A stretch of 64,000 nt of DNA from Cristatella mucedo. Lineage: Eukaryota; Bryozoa; Phylactolaemata; Cristatellidae. The stretch is taken from the NCBI GenBank assembly GCA_009760855.2, contig WPIO01000075.1, positions 1,028,501-1,092,500 of the forward strand, given 5' to 3'. The notes beneath the pieces were generated by a model, which saw only the letters and a list, made by a program, of their open reading frames with translations, ran no database searches and was not told the DNA's origin. A program made the position numbers and the translations under genes. This document shows, in pieces, positions 24,216 through 39,832 of this stretch (within the stretch, counting starts at the first letter, position 1; every line of letters begins with the position of its first letter).

Positions 24216-25239
24216 ATTATCAAATCTAACTATTAAATTACTGAGCTGCCGAAAATAAGGAAACCTGAAATCTAATAGTTGGTGTTGCAGTTTTGATTGC
24301 TTGAGGCTCAGATGCGTTGGCGTCGTGTATCGTCTTTTCTCTTTGAGTCCGACTCAAATGAGAATACGCTGCTCGCTGTTTGTCATCGCTGTTTGCTGAT
24401 GCAGACCTCTCTTGCAAATCTTGAAGCGCCGTAGTTCACCGATTGTCTTCCGATGCTTAAAAATTGGGAGTTGTGTCTTGGAACCTTGCTCCATTTAAAT
24501 ATTTTCATCCACCAACTGCTAAATGACTTAAATAAACGAAGCAAATGATACAGAGTAGCTTACCCGTCAGACGGATTTTTTTTATATCAAGTGCTATTAT
24601 ATCGCTACGTGGAACAAGTCAATGCCTTGTCGTCCTGTGAAGTTGAACCAGCGAGCTGTAAAACAGAAGGTGCGAGTCATACTGGCTATTACGCTCTTTT
24701 TAACCATCAAACTACCGATAACTGACTGCTTGTAGCAGGAGGAGCGTGACGCAGAAACACGATGGCAGGGCCCGTACGTTGTCAGCTCGCAGAAGCAAAT
24801 GGTGGCGTTACAAAAACAGGTGCCGCTATGAGCACCCAAAGCCAATTGGGCTAAGCTGAGCAAACAATTGGACCTGCGAGCTCCAGATGCAGGTCATGCA
24901 GATTGAAAGCTTCCGTTGCCAAGAGTCTGCGAACAGGAGAAAGTGACAGCTAATTAATGTCTTTCGCATCTCGCTGTCGGAATGAGTCATACAAATGACG
25001 CCCCGGGATTCGGCCTCGAGCGCGCGAGAGGAAAATTGACGGCGAGGCTTTCGAACTGAGAGTTTAAAGCCAAACGACGAGTATTCGTGGCTCGTGGCTC
25101 AATCGACGAAGCCCGAGACCGGTAGCTCACAGGTTGGGCGGGATCATCGTTCGTGGCTCGGAGGCAAAACTTATTTTCCGGCGTCTTGTCCCGCGGCAGA
25201 CAACCTCCGACCACTCGGTATAATATAATAATAGTACAT
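24216..25239. other. No gene seen
   Basis: No domain, repeat family or RNA gene recognised. Confidence 0.5.
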
Positions 25240-25305
25240 TCGGAAAGCACTCTCAAATAACTTAATTGCTTTCTAGGCACTTTATTCATTTGCTGTAAAG
25301 GAAGC
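25240..25305 (-). mobile_element. LINE A tail remnant
   Basis: On the minus strand it reads CAGCAAATG-like sequence, then AAGTGCCTAGAAAGCAATTA. Only the terminus remains. Confidence 0.5.
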
Positions 25306-25310
25306 ATGCC

Positions 25311-25470
25311 GCGCTGGTTTGGCCCAGTGGTTAAGGTGCTCGCCTACACCAATGTCAAGGTGAATGTATTTGACTGCTAATGTCGACGGCTCGAGCCCTG
25401 TGGCACTGAGAAGTGCCTGAATAGAAATTAAGTTTTTTTTATGGCGCGAGATAAAACTGAATATATTATA
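25311..25470 (+). mobile_element. SINE A copy
   Basis: Head TTTGGCCCAGTGGTTAAGGT, GGCTCGAGCCCTGTGGCA, then AGAAATTAAGTTTTTTTTAT and GGCGCGAGATAAAACTGAAT. It is followed by an AT-rich stretch. Confidence 0.8.
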
Positions 25471-25562
25471 TTACACATACTATATATTATAGTCTATTAT
25501 TATAGTTTGTTATTACTATATAGTATAGTAATAACAAGCATAGTATAGTAATGACATGTATT

Positions 25563-25690
25563 TGTTTATCAAGCATGATATTACTCACCATTCAATTGCA
25601 TTTCCCTTTGCAGCAAATGTAAAGCGCCTAGAAAGAGATTGAGTTCTCTGAGGGCGCTTTATCAAGTGCATTATTATTAGTAGTAGTATA
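25563..25690 (+). mobile_element. LINE A 3' tail
   Basis: Starts TTTATCAAGCATGATATTAC as in the 21978 copy and ends with AGCGCCTAGAAAGAGATTGA, GTTCTCTGAGGGCGCT and ATT repeats. Confidence 0.8.
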
Positions 25691-25734
25691 GTTACTATAT
25701 ATATTATTAGATTATCAAAAGGTAGGTGGTAACA

Positions 25735-26255
25735 TCGAGTGGTTCAGGTCATATCTTAGTGAAAGACTCCAGAGTATTGGCGTAAATATACAAAGATCAT
25801 CCGAGGAACCTTTGAAATATTTGATACCTCAGGGGTCTGTGCTTGGTCCTGTTCTTTTCACGGTTTATACTCTCCCTCTTGCTGAGACCGTGACTTTAGT
25901 TCGCATGCTCCCAAAGCCTGGAACTCACTCCCAACTTGAGTCACGACATCCCCTGACTTGACCACATTTAAAAAGAAATTAAAAACGCATCTATTTATCA
26001 GAGCATTTAGTGAGTCCCTGTGATTCGTCCTTTAAGTGCTTATACGTACCGACACTGTGCATGCTGCCACTAACCACACTTGCATACTGATTCTGTGCAT
26101 GTCATCCCTAACCATGTTTATTCTTGTTGTTTATCGAGCATGCTTCTACTAACTATCCGACCATGTTTCCTTTGCAGCAAATGTAAAGTGCCTAGAAAGA
26201 GTTATTGATTTCTCTGAGGGTGTTATATCAAGTGTGTTATTATTAGATTATAATT
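25735..26255 (+). mobile_element. LINE A with internal deletion
   Basis: The reverse-transcriptase segment matching 20825-20965 runs to CTCTCCCTCTTGCTGA and is joined directly to the ORF2 end (CAAAGCCTGGAACTC) and 3' UTR. The intervening YADD region and C-terminal domain are missing relative to the 20545 copy. Confidence 0.75.
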
Positions 26256-26269
26256 ATTATTATCCATAT

Positions 26270-26480
26270 GCCAAAAAGCATAACATGGTTAGAGGTCGCT
26301 TGCAGTGTCAACGTGTAATTATGGTGATAGCATGCATAGTGTTAACGATTATAAGCACACAAAGGAAATCGCAAGGACTCATCAAATGCTGTGAGAAAAT
26401 ATGCGCGTTGTTTACCTTCTTTTTAAATGTCAAGTCAGGTGATGTGACGTCGGTCGAGAGTTGAGTTTCAGGCTTTGGGA
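26270..26480 (-). mobile_element. LINE A 3' fragment, inverted
   Basis: On the minus strand it carries the ORF2 end (CTTGACATTTAAAAAGAAGG) and part of the 3' UTR. It lies tail to tail with the preceding plus-strand copy. Confidence 0.65.
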
Positions 26481-28435
26481 GCATGGGAACTTTGGACACG
26501 GTCCCCAAAAGAATTCACGTTTGTCTGAGGCTACGATTTGTCTGAGTTAAACGATTTGAGCCAGGAAAAGTATTTTGAAATATCGCTGAGCGGACGACAC
26601 TGCTGAAGAGGGGTAGCTAATAAACGTTTCGCATGCGTACAATTTCGTCTTGTAACCGCTGCTTTCATTGGCTGAGCGAGCTTTACAAGTCAAATGCAGG
26701 AGGGGCGTCACAGTGTAGGACAATTGCAAAGGTTCAAGGGTATGCATGTTCGGCTGAGCTATCTATACTGCCTTGAAATACGGCCTGATCAGGTGGCATC
26801 ATCTCGGCTTACCCACGATTTAAGTCGAGATGTGACCTGATCAGGTCAAACAATTTATGGAACAGCCTCCAAAAATATGCATAGCCCAAAGGCAGGCTAA
26901 GGAAGCGAGCTTTTCCGACGCTATTCCACGAGAAATCTCCCGAGTCGACCTCGGCCTCGCTCATGCAGTCGGCGGTGCAGGCTCCACTGAACGGTCTGGC
27001 CCACTTGGCTGCCTATACAAACAACGGAACGTCATGAGGTGGAAATAGAAAACAGAGTCTGCTGCAGCAGCATCCAGCGGCAGACTGGAGGCTTGGTTCG
27101 TTGGCGGCCCGTGACTGTCTGCATCAGTTGTCGCGTTCGAGCGGCGGGCCGCTCGCGCCGCCGCCCCCCCTCCTTGCAGACACGGAGCTGCTCGGACAGA
27201 CACAGCAGCTCTGGGCTAATGAGCCGACGGAAAAGACTTTCCACTGAAGAGGAAATAATAATGTAGTAATAATAATGGCTGAATAAGTCCGAGCCTTTAG
27301 ATTATCGGTACACGAGTCACACGCAGTCAGTGCGGCTGCTTTTCACTGGACCACTTTAGCATATGTGCCATCCTGCTGGGAGGCAATGGATGAAGCACTT
27401 TGATGCCTCTAACGTTTTGCTCTCCTGTACACAGCCACATAGCCCAACCTCGGTAGGAGCCAACCTATAGATTGTCAACCACAGCTTATGTTATGACACT
27501 GGAATACCTGCTACAATGGCTAGCTGGCTAGAGCTCTACGAGGCGGTAATGCTGACCCTGGTTTAGCCCGGGATCAAGATGCTCACCTCGACCAGTCAAT
27601 GTGAATGTATTCGATGGCCAAGGTCTTGGGCAGCTCAGTTCTACAATTTGCAATCCTGTATTACCTGATATATATAATTCATAATAGAAGCCGAGGTGAT
27701 TCCGTTAAGGCAATTCTTCTGCTGCTACATAAGAGGCTTTTAAATCAGCTTGCTTCTACTGTTGCTTTAAAAAAGAGTGGGGAAGAGACACACATGCCCA
27801 CATTGTCAACCCCAGTTATCTTAAGCACTCTGGCGAGTCCTAAGCCGAGTCCGAGTGTCGCATAGTTGACTCGGCGAGAGCAGCACTCAGCAAGAGAGAC
27901 ATCCAGCGAGCCATCGCTGCCAATCGATTCCTATCGCTGCATATCGAGCTACCGTTTTGCTACTTTCTTGACATGCATCGCGATCTGCAAACAAGTCTAT
28001 CTAAGCAACGTATCTTTGAATGTCAGTCATTTACGTATGCAGCACTTGCATAGGGCGATGTGTAGCGTGGATTCGCACTGGTAGCTACGGACGCAAGTGA
28101 TCCGACGTGCCCTTGCCACAAAGCAATGCCTTGGCATGTAGTCACCGCGACCGGCAGCACTACTCAGCCCAAGAAGTTTTATCGAGCATAAAAATAAATA
28201 TCCTTTATTGATACGTTTAACCGCACCAACGACAGGGTCGCTGGCTACATCACGCCACGGCCACGTCTTCAGCTCTGCACCTCGTCTTTAGCAGCCTCCT
28301 GTTCACGGAAGTCTTTGGTCCAAGCCGACGGCATTAGTATCCCGATCTTATGCTCTGGATGATCTGGAACACGGCTGTAAACAAACGCAAAATAATCAGC
28401 TGCCAACGAAAAAGCAGAGGCACGGTGCAGCTGCT
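26481..28435. other. No gene; one SINE A scrap
   Basis: At about 27560-27640 a fragment resembles the SINE A head and body (GATGCTCACC...GTGAATGTATTCGATGGCCA). Nothing else is recognised. Confidence 0.5.
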
Positions 28436-28557
28436 GGTCAGTGCTAAGGTGCCCGCTCTTCACGGCTCAGATCGTGGGTTCGAGTCCGACAGTGGGCGAT
28501 CCTTTATTGCCTAGTGCAAGTGGCGATTATAGCCGGGCCGGGAAGGCTCTTCTGCTG

Positions 28558-28560
<3 letters not shown>
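28436..28560 (+). mobile_element. SINE B copy
   Basis: Contains ATCGTGGGTTCGAGTCCGAC (B-box-like), GGGCGATCCTTTATTGCC, AAGTGGCGATTATAG and GGAAGGCTCTTCTGC, and runs directly into the following GT microsatellite. Confidence 0.8.

Positions 28561-28642
<82 letters not shown>
28561..28642 (+). repeat. (TG)n microsatellite
   Basis: About 80 bp of TG repeats abutting the 3' end of a SINE B copy. Confidence 0.98.
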
Positions 28643-28645
<3 letters not shown>

Positions 28646-30039
28646 CTGTCAAACCAGCCAAGCTTCCTTTTCAGTCACGAGTGCAAGCTAAAAAGGCTTA
28701 TTGCACACGAGTAGATGCCGGTTATTGGCAAAGGTCAAGCAATGTCGTAGCAGTAGCTCTCTTAGCAATACGAGTGCACGGCGAGCTACTGAGAGGCTAG
28801 GTATGTGTCGGACAGACACGAAGAGACAACCTCTTTGCTAAGTAACTGACCTCTTGCTGCTGCAACGGCTACCACAGAGAGACAGCGATCTAGTAGATTC
28901 TGCTCTAATAGGCCCCGAGTAGACAGACCCCAGGTCACCGGAGCCGTGTACAGCAAGAGGTCACCGGACCCTAATTAAAGCATCGAAAGGAATGAATGAA
29001 GATCAGAGGTTGGTAGTTGGAGGGAGCAAGAGACAGGAAATGACAGACAGGGGTGGAGGGGATGGCGATGAGTGCTTGCACGGTTGAGCCAAGCCCATGA
29101 TAGGCAGGCATGACTTGAGGAACGGCATGATGCCACAATTGCAGACACCAACAGGCGGCTTGCGAACGACTCCAATAGGATTTGACATATGGATGGTTGA
29201 TGACGTACAAGTAGTCCTACGACACAGCTGGGTGGGAGGGTGGGGGGAGCCGAGCACAGCTAGATGCTCAGATGCTCCAGAAATACTGTGGGCTGCCTGC
29301 TTTAGTTTATACGCAATGCCCACATGAAGCTAATGGACTAGTAAACCCAAAGGCAGGCATTTTCATCTCGACATGGTAGCGTCCATAACCAACCCATCCT
29401 AAAGCAGGAACTAGTTTAGGCACTTTAAGCATATGCTCAGTAGGGTCCAAAGGTAAGTGAAGCACAGGGGCAGAAGGCATTAAAGGACACCGAAGCTTCG
29501 GGTTCATAGCTCAGCTTCTGATACTGAACCAGACAATTTACGCATGCCTTGCTCGGTGAGGCCTGCTGTTTGTAAGGCAAAGGAGGAGCGAGATACGGCC
29601 CGAGATGGAGCCGCAGCGCTGATTGTTAATAGGTCAAGCTGGGGCTGAGCACTAAGCTGCAGTCCAAATTGCATTTTAAAGCTACCAGCCAGTTCGATGA
29701 GTAAAAGCGAACACAACTGACCGTTCGCACTACTAAAAGTAAATCATCCGTTACCTCATTCAGAGCCAGCGATGCAACGTGTCGACCAAGTGGGATGACG
29801 GCATTTTTGGAGCTTTTTTCCTGCTGCTCAATATAAAGTGCCACACTGACAATGTGCACACTTGCTGCCTACCCGGCTATCGTGTCAACAGAAAGGAGAA
29901 ACCAGCCACTGCAAGCACGGTTTGCAGCCGTCAGCACCAAACAGGACCAAACAGCCAAGTCACCAATCACTGGGCCACAGAGTCGGCCACCAGTGTAAGT
30001 CCAAGAGGCAGATGAGGAGGACGGCAGAAACAACCTCGC
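28643..30039. other. No gene recognised
   Basis: Short frames on both strands only. Confidence 0.5.
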
Positions 30040-30300
30040 CTATTAAATGACTATCTACTCTACTGTTACCGACTCGGGCACATACTTCCCAGCCGTCCTG
30101 AGCCTCCTCTTTCATTCACGCAGCACACACTTCCTAGACTGCCCTCCTGACTCGGCTATGCTTCTCACTGTCTCTTTGTTGCATGAGATTAAGTCTGTTA
30201 GCGACGGTATGTGCACCGAAAGCCGCTTTAACTTATAAGTGCGCTACAGAAAACTCTCCATCGTAGTACCCACTTCGTCCTTGTCGAGTTACAGATGGAG
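30040..30300 (+). mobile_element. LINE B 3' UTR
   Basis: Shares CACTGTCTCTTTGTTGC, GAAAGCCGCTT, AAGTGCGCTACAGAAAACTC and the GAGTTACAGATGGAG terminus with the copy at 31225 and the inverted copy at 19716. Confidence 0.7.
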
Positions 30301-31224
30301 GGCATATGTTACACAACCTGTGAGGGCAGCACCAAGCAGAGCACCAGAGCAAGCATTGCCTAAGAAAGTTCATTAGGACAAATAATGAGGTACCTGATCA
30401 CCTACACACATATGGATGCAACGAGTCATCAGGGATCAGGGCCAACCGGGTTAGAGCCTGGCCATCGAATCCTATCGAAAAATAGTCTTTATTGGCCAAC
30501 GTTGAGCAACGGCAGCGTTTGGCCGATGTGGCACACTGCCATTCCTCGGCTAGGCTATTCTGGGAGTTTAAATATTAGGAGACTCACTACCAACGGAGCC
30601 AAACTCACAGTGCTTAAGCTAACCGCACACCCGAGGCTCATCAAAATTTGATAACATTCAGTAGTACATACTACCTAAGGTAGCAATGCGCACACGTTAA
30701 ATCGGTACAAAAGTAGTCAAGCCTTACTCAGACGAGCTTTGGTAGAACGGCAGGGTGAAAGCCATTGTTCTTCTGCTGCTTTTTAAATCAGACTGTAAGC
30801 AAGCTAACAATGCCCAGCCCCTGCTACGGCCTGCATCGCGTGCAGCTACACGTCTGTGCACTACTGAAAGCAATAGCATTCGAGATACTGCTTAGAAGCT
30901 ATGGTCGGCAACATGTCCTACACGAACGAGTTAGTCATTTGTGCTAACATGCTTCACACAATCATTTTTAAGAGAGCATAATTGTACTTATAACAAAGCA
31001 CGAATGTCAAGACACAGTAACAAGACACGGTAACTCAAAGCACACACAAGGAAGCCGCTTGGCTAGCTAAGCCTCTCTGGTTCAGCTCAATCCCTCGTGG
31101 TGACAATCGACCAGTCAGTCAAAGCCATTAGTTTATGAGCAACTTCGGGCATCATTCATACAGCGGCACTGCATCACGACCAAGCAGGCAACTAGCAAAC
31201 GCATCAGGGGGCATAATCAGCATT
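30301..31224. other. No gene seen
   Basis: No recognised feature. Confidence 0.5.
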
Positions 31225-31430
31225 TCTCAGCTATTCACTACCTCAACTGCTCTCCTGACTCTGCTATGCTTCCCACTGTCTCTTTGTTGCTTGAGACGAA
31301 GTCTGTTGGCTACCGAATGCGTACCGAAAGCCGCTTAGGCTATGAGTGCGCTATACAAAACTCTCTTGCATAACACCCACCTGGTCTTTATGACTTTGTG
31401 GAGTTACAGACGGAGATACATTATATTACA
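31225..31430 (+). mobile_element. LINE B 3' UTR
   Basis: CTATGCTTCCCACTGTCTCT, ACCGAAAGCCGCTTAGGCTA and GAGTTACAGACGGAGATACA mark the family terminus, followed by an ATT-rich tail. Confidence 0.75.
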
Positions 31431-37234
<5,804 letters not shown>

Positions 37235-37239
37235 CCGCG
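37235..37239 (+). repeat. Target-site duplication, left (CCGCG)
   Basis: CCGCG immediately precedes the left terminus AGTAGT and is repeated right after the right terminus. Five bases match; the sixth differs whichever side is extended. Polintons usually make 6-bp duplications. Confidence 0.7.
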
Positions 37240-37554
37240 AGTAGTATGTGATTTTTCCATTTCGCACCCTGACCCTCACTCGAGCACACTCCAAAATTCG
37301 ACCTCGCTATCGCTCGGTCTCCTTTTGTAGTGGCCCTCCTGAGTGTCAGTGTCCGAAAAAGAAAAAGCAAATCCTACTCCAACAGGTGCTGCTTCGGCGC
37401 AAATAGAAAATAATAGACTACTAACAATATTACAAAAATTAGTTATTATGTATTATAGTAAACAATTTTCAGAGTTTCTAAATTTGATTTAAAGAAAAAT
37501 ATTGATATATTATAAGATGTCTGAAATAAATTCATTTTCACGGCGTGAGGGAGA
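37240..37554 (+). repeat. Left terminal inverted repeat
   Basis: Runs from AGTAGTATGTGATTTTTCCA to CGGCGTGAGGGAGA and is inverted at 58888-59198. The outer 150 bp (GC-balanced) is nearly identical; the inner AT-rich part shows substitutions and indels. Its inner edge includes the first codons of the leftmost gene. Confidence 0.93.
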
Positions 37555-38044
37555 GATTGAATCTTATTTTATAAGTAATTATAACTTATCCTTACAAAAA
37601 CTAGGTGGTGAAATTAAGCAAACTCTAGAAACTGTTGCTGAAGAATTTTCTAGTAGAAGAATAGTTGGATCTTGTTTAATTTCTTGTTTACTTGCTAGAT
37701 ATTTATTGAAAAGTAAATGCAATGTAAAAATAGATAGAGGCTTTAGTGTTCATTTAGATGAGAAACTTGCCACTACTCACTTTTGGTTAAATATTAATGG
37801 TTTTGTTATTGATATTGCGAGAAATATTTTAATTAAATCTTTTCCTAATCCAGAATTAGTTTATCTTCAAAGCAAAAAAGAATTAATGCAGAATTTACCA
37901 CATGATTTTATACTTTATGATACTGAAATATTTAATATTGATTTACAGAATTGCACATTCTCTTCACACATGCGCAAGTGTAAAACTCCTATTAAACATA
38001 CTTTAAATAGAATTAAAATAGTATGTGAAAGGAAATTAAAATAG
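37517..38044 (+). CDS. Transglutaminase/papain-like fold protein (175 aa)
   Basis: Unknown function. The pattern suggests a cysteine-protease or transglutaminase-like fold: Cys53 or Cys57 in SCLISCLLARYLL, then His88 in TTHFWLNINGFVIDIA and Asp99, spaced like a Cys-His-Asp triad. The short residue run HFW-x-x-I-N-G-x-V-I-D resembles the His/Asp region of lasso-peptide-protease and transglutaminase-like proteins. I chose the ATG at 37517, which follows TATTATAAG; an upstream TTG adds five residues. The first dozen codons (MSEINSFSRREGE) lie inside the terminal repeat, so the polymerase at the far end would start with nearly the same residues. The stop TAG at 38042-38044 abuts the next ATG. Fold assignment is inference. 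Confidence 0.6.
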   Translation: MSEINSFSRREGEIESYFISNYNLSLQKLGGEIKQTLETVAEEFSSRRIVGSCLISCLLARYLLKSKCNVKIDRGFSVHLDEKLATTHFWLNINGFVIDIARNILIKSFPNPELVYLQSKKELMQNLPHDFILYDTEIFNIDLQNCTFSSHMRKCKTPIKHTLNRIKIVCERKLK

Positions 38045-38313
38045 ATGGATCAGTTTCCAAGAATTGAAAATATTTAAATAATTATAGGAAATCGGCAGAT
38101 TTAAGGAAAAAGTTTGTTCTTCAAAGATATGATGAGGTAATTGAGTATAACATTAAAGTTAGATCATGCCTAACTCAACTAACAAGAGTAAGATATATAA
38201 TTAAAATAGTAAATATAATAGTAGCTTTAGGAGTTACAGTTTCGACAGCACATATTCATGCACACCCGGATATAACTAATGTAGTCTCTGTTCTCTCAGC
38301 TCTTTTTGTATAA
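38045..38313 (+). pseudogene. Small membrane protein, frameshifted
   Basis: It starts at the ATG that directly follows the previous stop. About ten codons in, the frame stops; the rest is open in the -1 frame to TAA 38311-38313, and the total length fits one missing base in the AT-rich stretch around 38070-38085. The downstream part has a basic N-terminal half and one clear membrane segment (IIKIVNIIVALGVTVSTAHI), about 89 residues in all. Its 3' end overlaps the antisense integrase remnant. Function unknown. Confidence 0.45.
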
Positions 38314-38591
38314 ATATCTATTATAGCTTGTGTTACTTCTTTAGAAGACTTTGTTTTAAGTGGTCTCGAGTCTTTATATCTGCTAGTAACATCAATAACA
38401 CTCAAAGCATATTTGTAACCAGAATCATTCGGCATATACAAAATGTCTGCCTGATGATTTTCATTAGGTTTAGCTATATTAAAGAATCCTTTTGGAATTA
38501 CTTTCGGTCTTGGCTTGAATATTTGACTTATATCAGACTCTGGATTACATTTCCCTTCCTTTTTTCTTTCATTTAGAGTTAAAAATGACAT
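38256..38591 (-). pseudogene. Retroviral-type (rve) integrase, C-terminally truncated
   Basis: The 111-residue remnant has the start of an RNase-H-fold integrase core: NHQADILYMP (first catalytic Asp) and YKYALSVIDVTSRYKDSRPL, typical of Polinton integrases. Homology stops around IIDIYTKR, and the last residues (AERTETTLVISGCA) overlap the antisense membrane-protein gene. The second Asp and the Glu of the D,D(35)E triad and any C-terminal DNA-binding domain are absent and are not seen elsewhere in the element. Translation starts at the ATG at 38591, sharing a 9-bp divergent promoter gap with the gene at 38601. The protein could not catalyse strand transfer; a deletion joining it to the left gene pair is the likely cause. 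Confidence 0.85.
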
Positions 38592-38600
38592 TCTATAGAA
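38592..38600. promoter_or_regulatory. Palindromic divergent start motif TTCTATAGAA
   Basis: The perfect palindrome TTCTATAGAA (38591-38600) lies between the divergent ATGs of the integrase and the zinc protein, leaving 9 bp between genes. Close variants (TATAGAA, CTATATAG, TATATAGA) precede most other ATGs in the element at 0-6 bp. Confidence 0.65.
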
Positions 38601-39035
38601 ATGGAAATATTTTGTGAAAGCTGTTCGACATCATTTAGCGAAATTGAATACTTAGAGTCAGGTCATCCAGTTTGCCAAAAGGTTAAACGAAGACCAAAGT
38701 TAAAGTATGAAATGCGTTGCGATATCTGCGACTTAGATAGTACAGAAACATATTTTGATTGTGGTGTTTTAAGAAATAACAAAATAATTATTTGTGCAGA
38801 TTGTTATTATGCAAGGAATAAATATTCTAAACAAAGACCTACAAAGATATACTGTTTAGCAAAGAAAAACTTTAAAAAAAGGTGTTCCAAATTATTCTGT
38901 AATCATCATTGTTTAGAACACGAATCAATAATGCATATAGCAAAACTATTTCCGCTAGTAAAAGGTAAGCATAAAGCAACAAAATTAAAAGAATTAATTG
39001 TTCAAACTTTCATATTTCCTAGGTTATCAACATAA
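38601..39035 (+). CDS. Cys-rich zinc-binding protein (144 aa)
   Basis: Several CxxC/CxxxC pairs suggest two or three zinc sites: FCESC near the N-terminus, RCDIC, ICADCYYARNKY, and KRCSKLFCNHHCLEH near the C-terminus. The opening MEIFCESC resembles that of the zinc-ribbon protein at 46437. Zinc-finger proteins of unknown role are common in Polintons; regulation or nucleic-acid binding is possible. The last residues overlap the antisense end of the fibre gene at 39002. Start context is ATAGAAATGG. Confidence 0.6.
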   Translation: MEIFCESCSTSFSEIEYLESGHPVCQKVKRRPKLKYEMRCDICDLDSTETYFDCGVLRNNKIIICADCYYARNKYSKQRPTKIYCLAKKNFKKRCSKLFCNHHCLEHESIMHIAKLFPLVKGKHKATKLKELIVQTFIFPRLST

Positions 39036-39832
39036 TAATATTCTATCGGGATTCTTGTAAAGTATGCACAATATTTAAAATCTGTTCCAGTCGGAGATGT
39101 ATTTATAGCACTTATATCTCCTGATACTATTGTCGTATCGCTGCTAGGCTTTAGTTGTATACAGTTAGATGATCCAACAACCATTGCGCTTAGTATTATT
39201 AGTGGAGGACTATTTTTATTTATCCAAGAATATGCAGTAGAAATATTAATAATAGAATTCATTGCTCTAGGATTAAATGTAAGTACAACTTCTGTTATTT
39301 TTTTAACTGTTCTATCAACATAGGATGTCGTTGCAGCATCAGAAGAATTAACAGGTTCAGCAACATTGATTATAGATTCATTATTCATATTTAAATTTGT
39401 TGTAGCAGAAGAATTCTTCAATAACACATCTCGTTTTAATCCTCCATAAGTAACACAAAAATCATCAGGTAAAACTGTTGGAGTAGTAAGGCTAGAGTTC
39501 CAATATGTAGAAGTAATAGCAAAACTATTCATATTTAAATCTCCAGTCATTGTATCTCCAGATTTTCTGACATAATTAGATAATTGATTTACATTAACCC
39601 CATCTGTCGGATTAACTCCTGGAGCAAGATTTGTAATTGGTCGATTCTGAAGATTTAAAGAAGTACCACTATTTACAATAAAGTTTGCATCTGCATACGA
39701 TTTAGTTACAGCATCACCATCATTCACAGGATCTCTCATATTAATAATTCTATTTCCATTTGCATCATGATCTGATAGAATATAACCATTTATTCTACTA
39801 ACGTAGTCATCGCATTGATGTCTTCGAGGCAT
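39002..39832 (-). CDS. Fibre-like protein 1 (276 aa)
   Basis: Likely virion attachment fibre. The N-terminal two thirds is built from phage tail-fibre-like units: GNRIINMRDPVNDGDAVTKS, then NLQNRPITNLAPGV...DGVNVNQL, then RKSGDTMTGDLNM and later NESIINVAEPVNSSDAATTS. Units of this kind form trimeric triple-beta shafts in phage fibres. The C-terminal about 90 residues have no repeat and would be the head. It is closely related at its N-terminus to the protein at 50262 (INGxIxSDxDAxGN). The frame is intact. It overlaps the stop-proximal end of the exonuclease gene upstream and starts after CTATATAG. Confidence 0.8.
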   Translation of the reverse strand: MPRRHQCDDYVSRINGYILSDHDANGNRIINMRDPVNDGDAVTKSYADANFIVNSGTSLNLQNRPITNLAPGVNPTDGVNVNQLSNYVRKSGDTMTGDLNMNSFAITSTYWNSSLTTPTVLPDDFCVTYGGLKRDVLLKNSSATTNLNMNNESIINVAEPVNSSDAATTSYVDRTVKKITEVVLTFNPRAMNSIINISTAYSWINKNSPPLIILSAMVVGSSNCIQLKPSSDTTIVSGDISAINTSPTGTDFKYCAYFTRIPIEYYYVDNLGNMKV

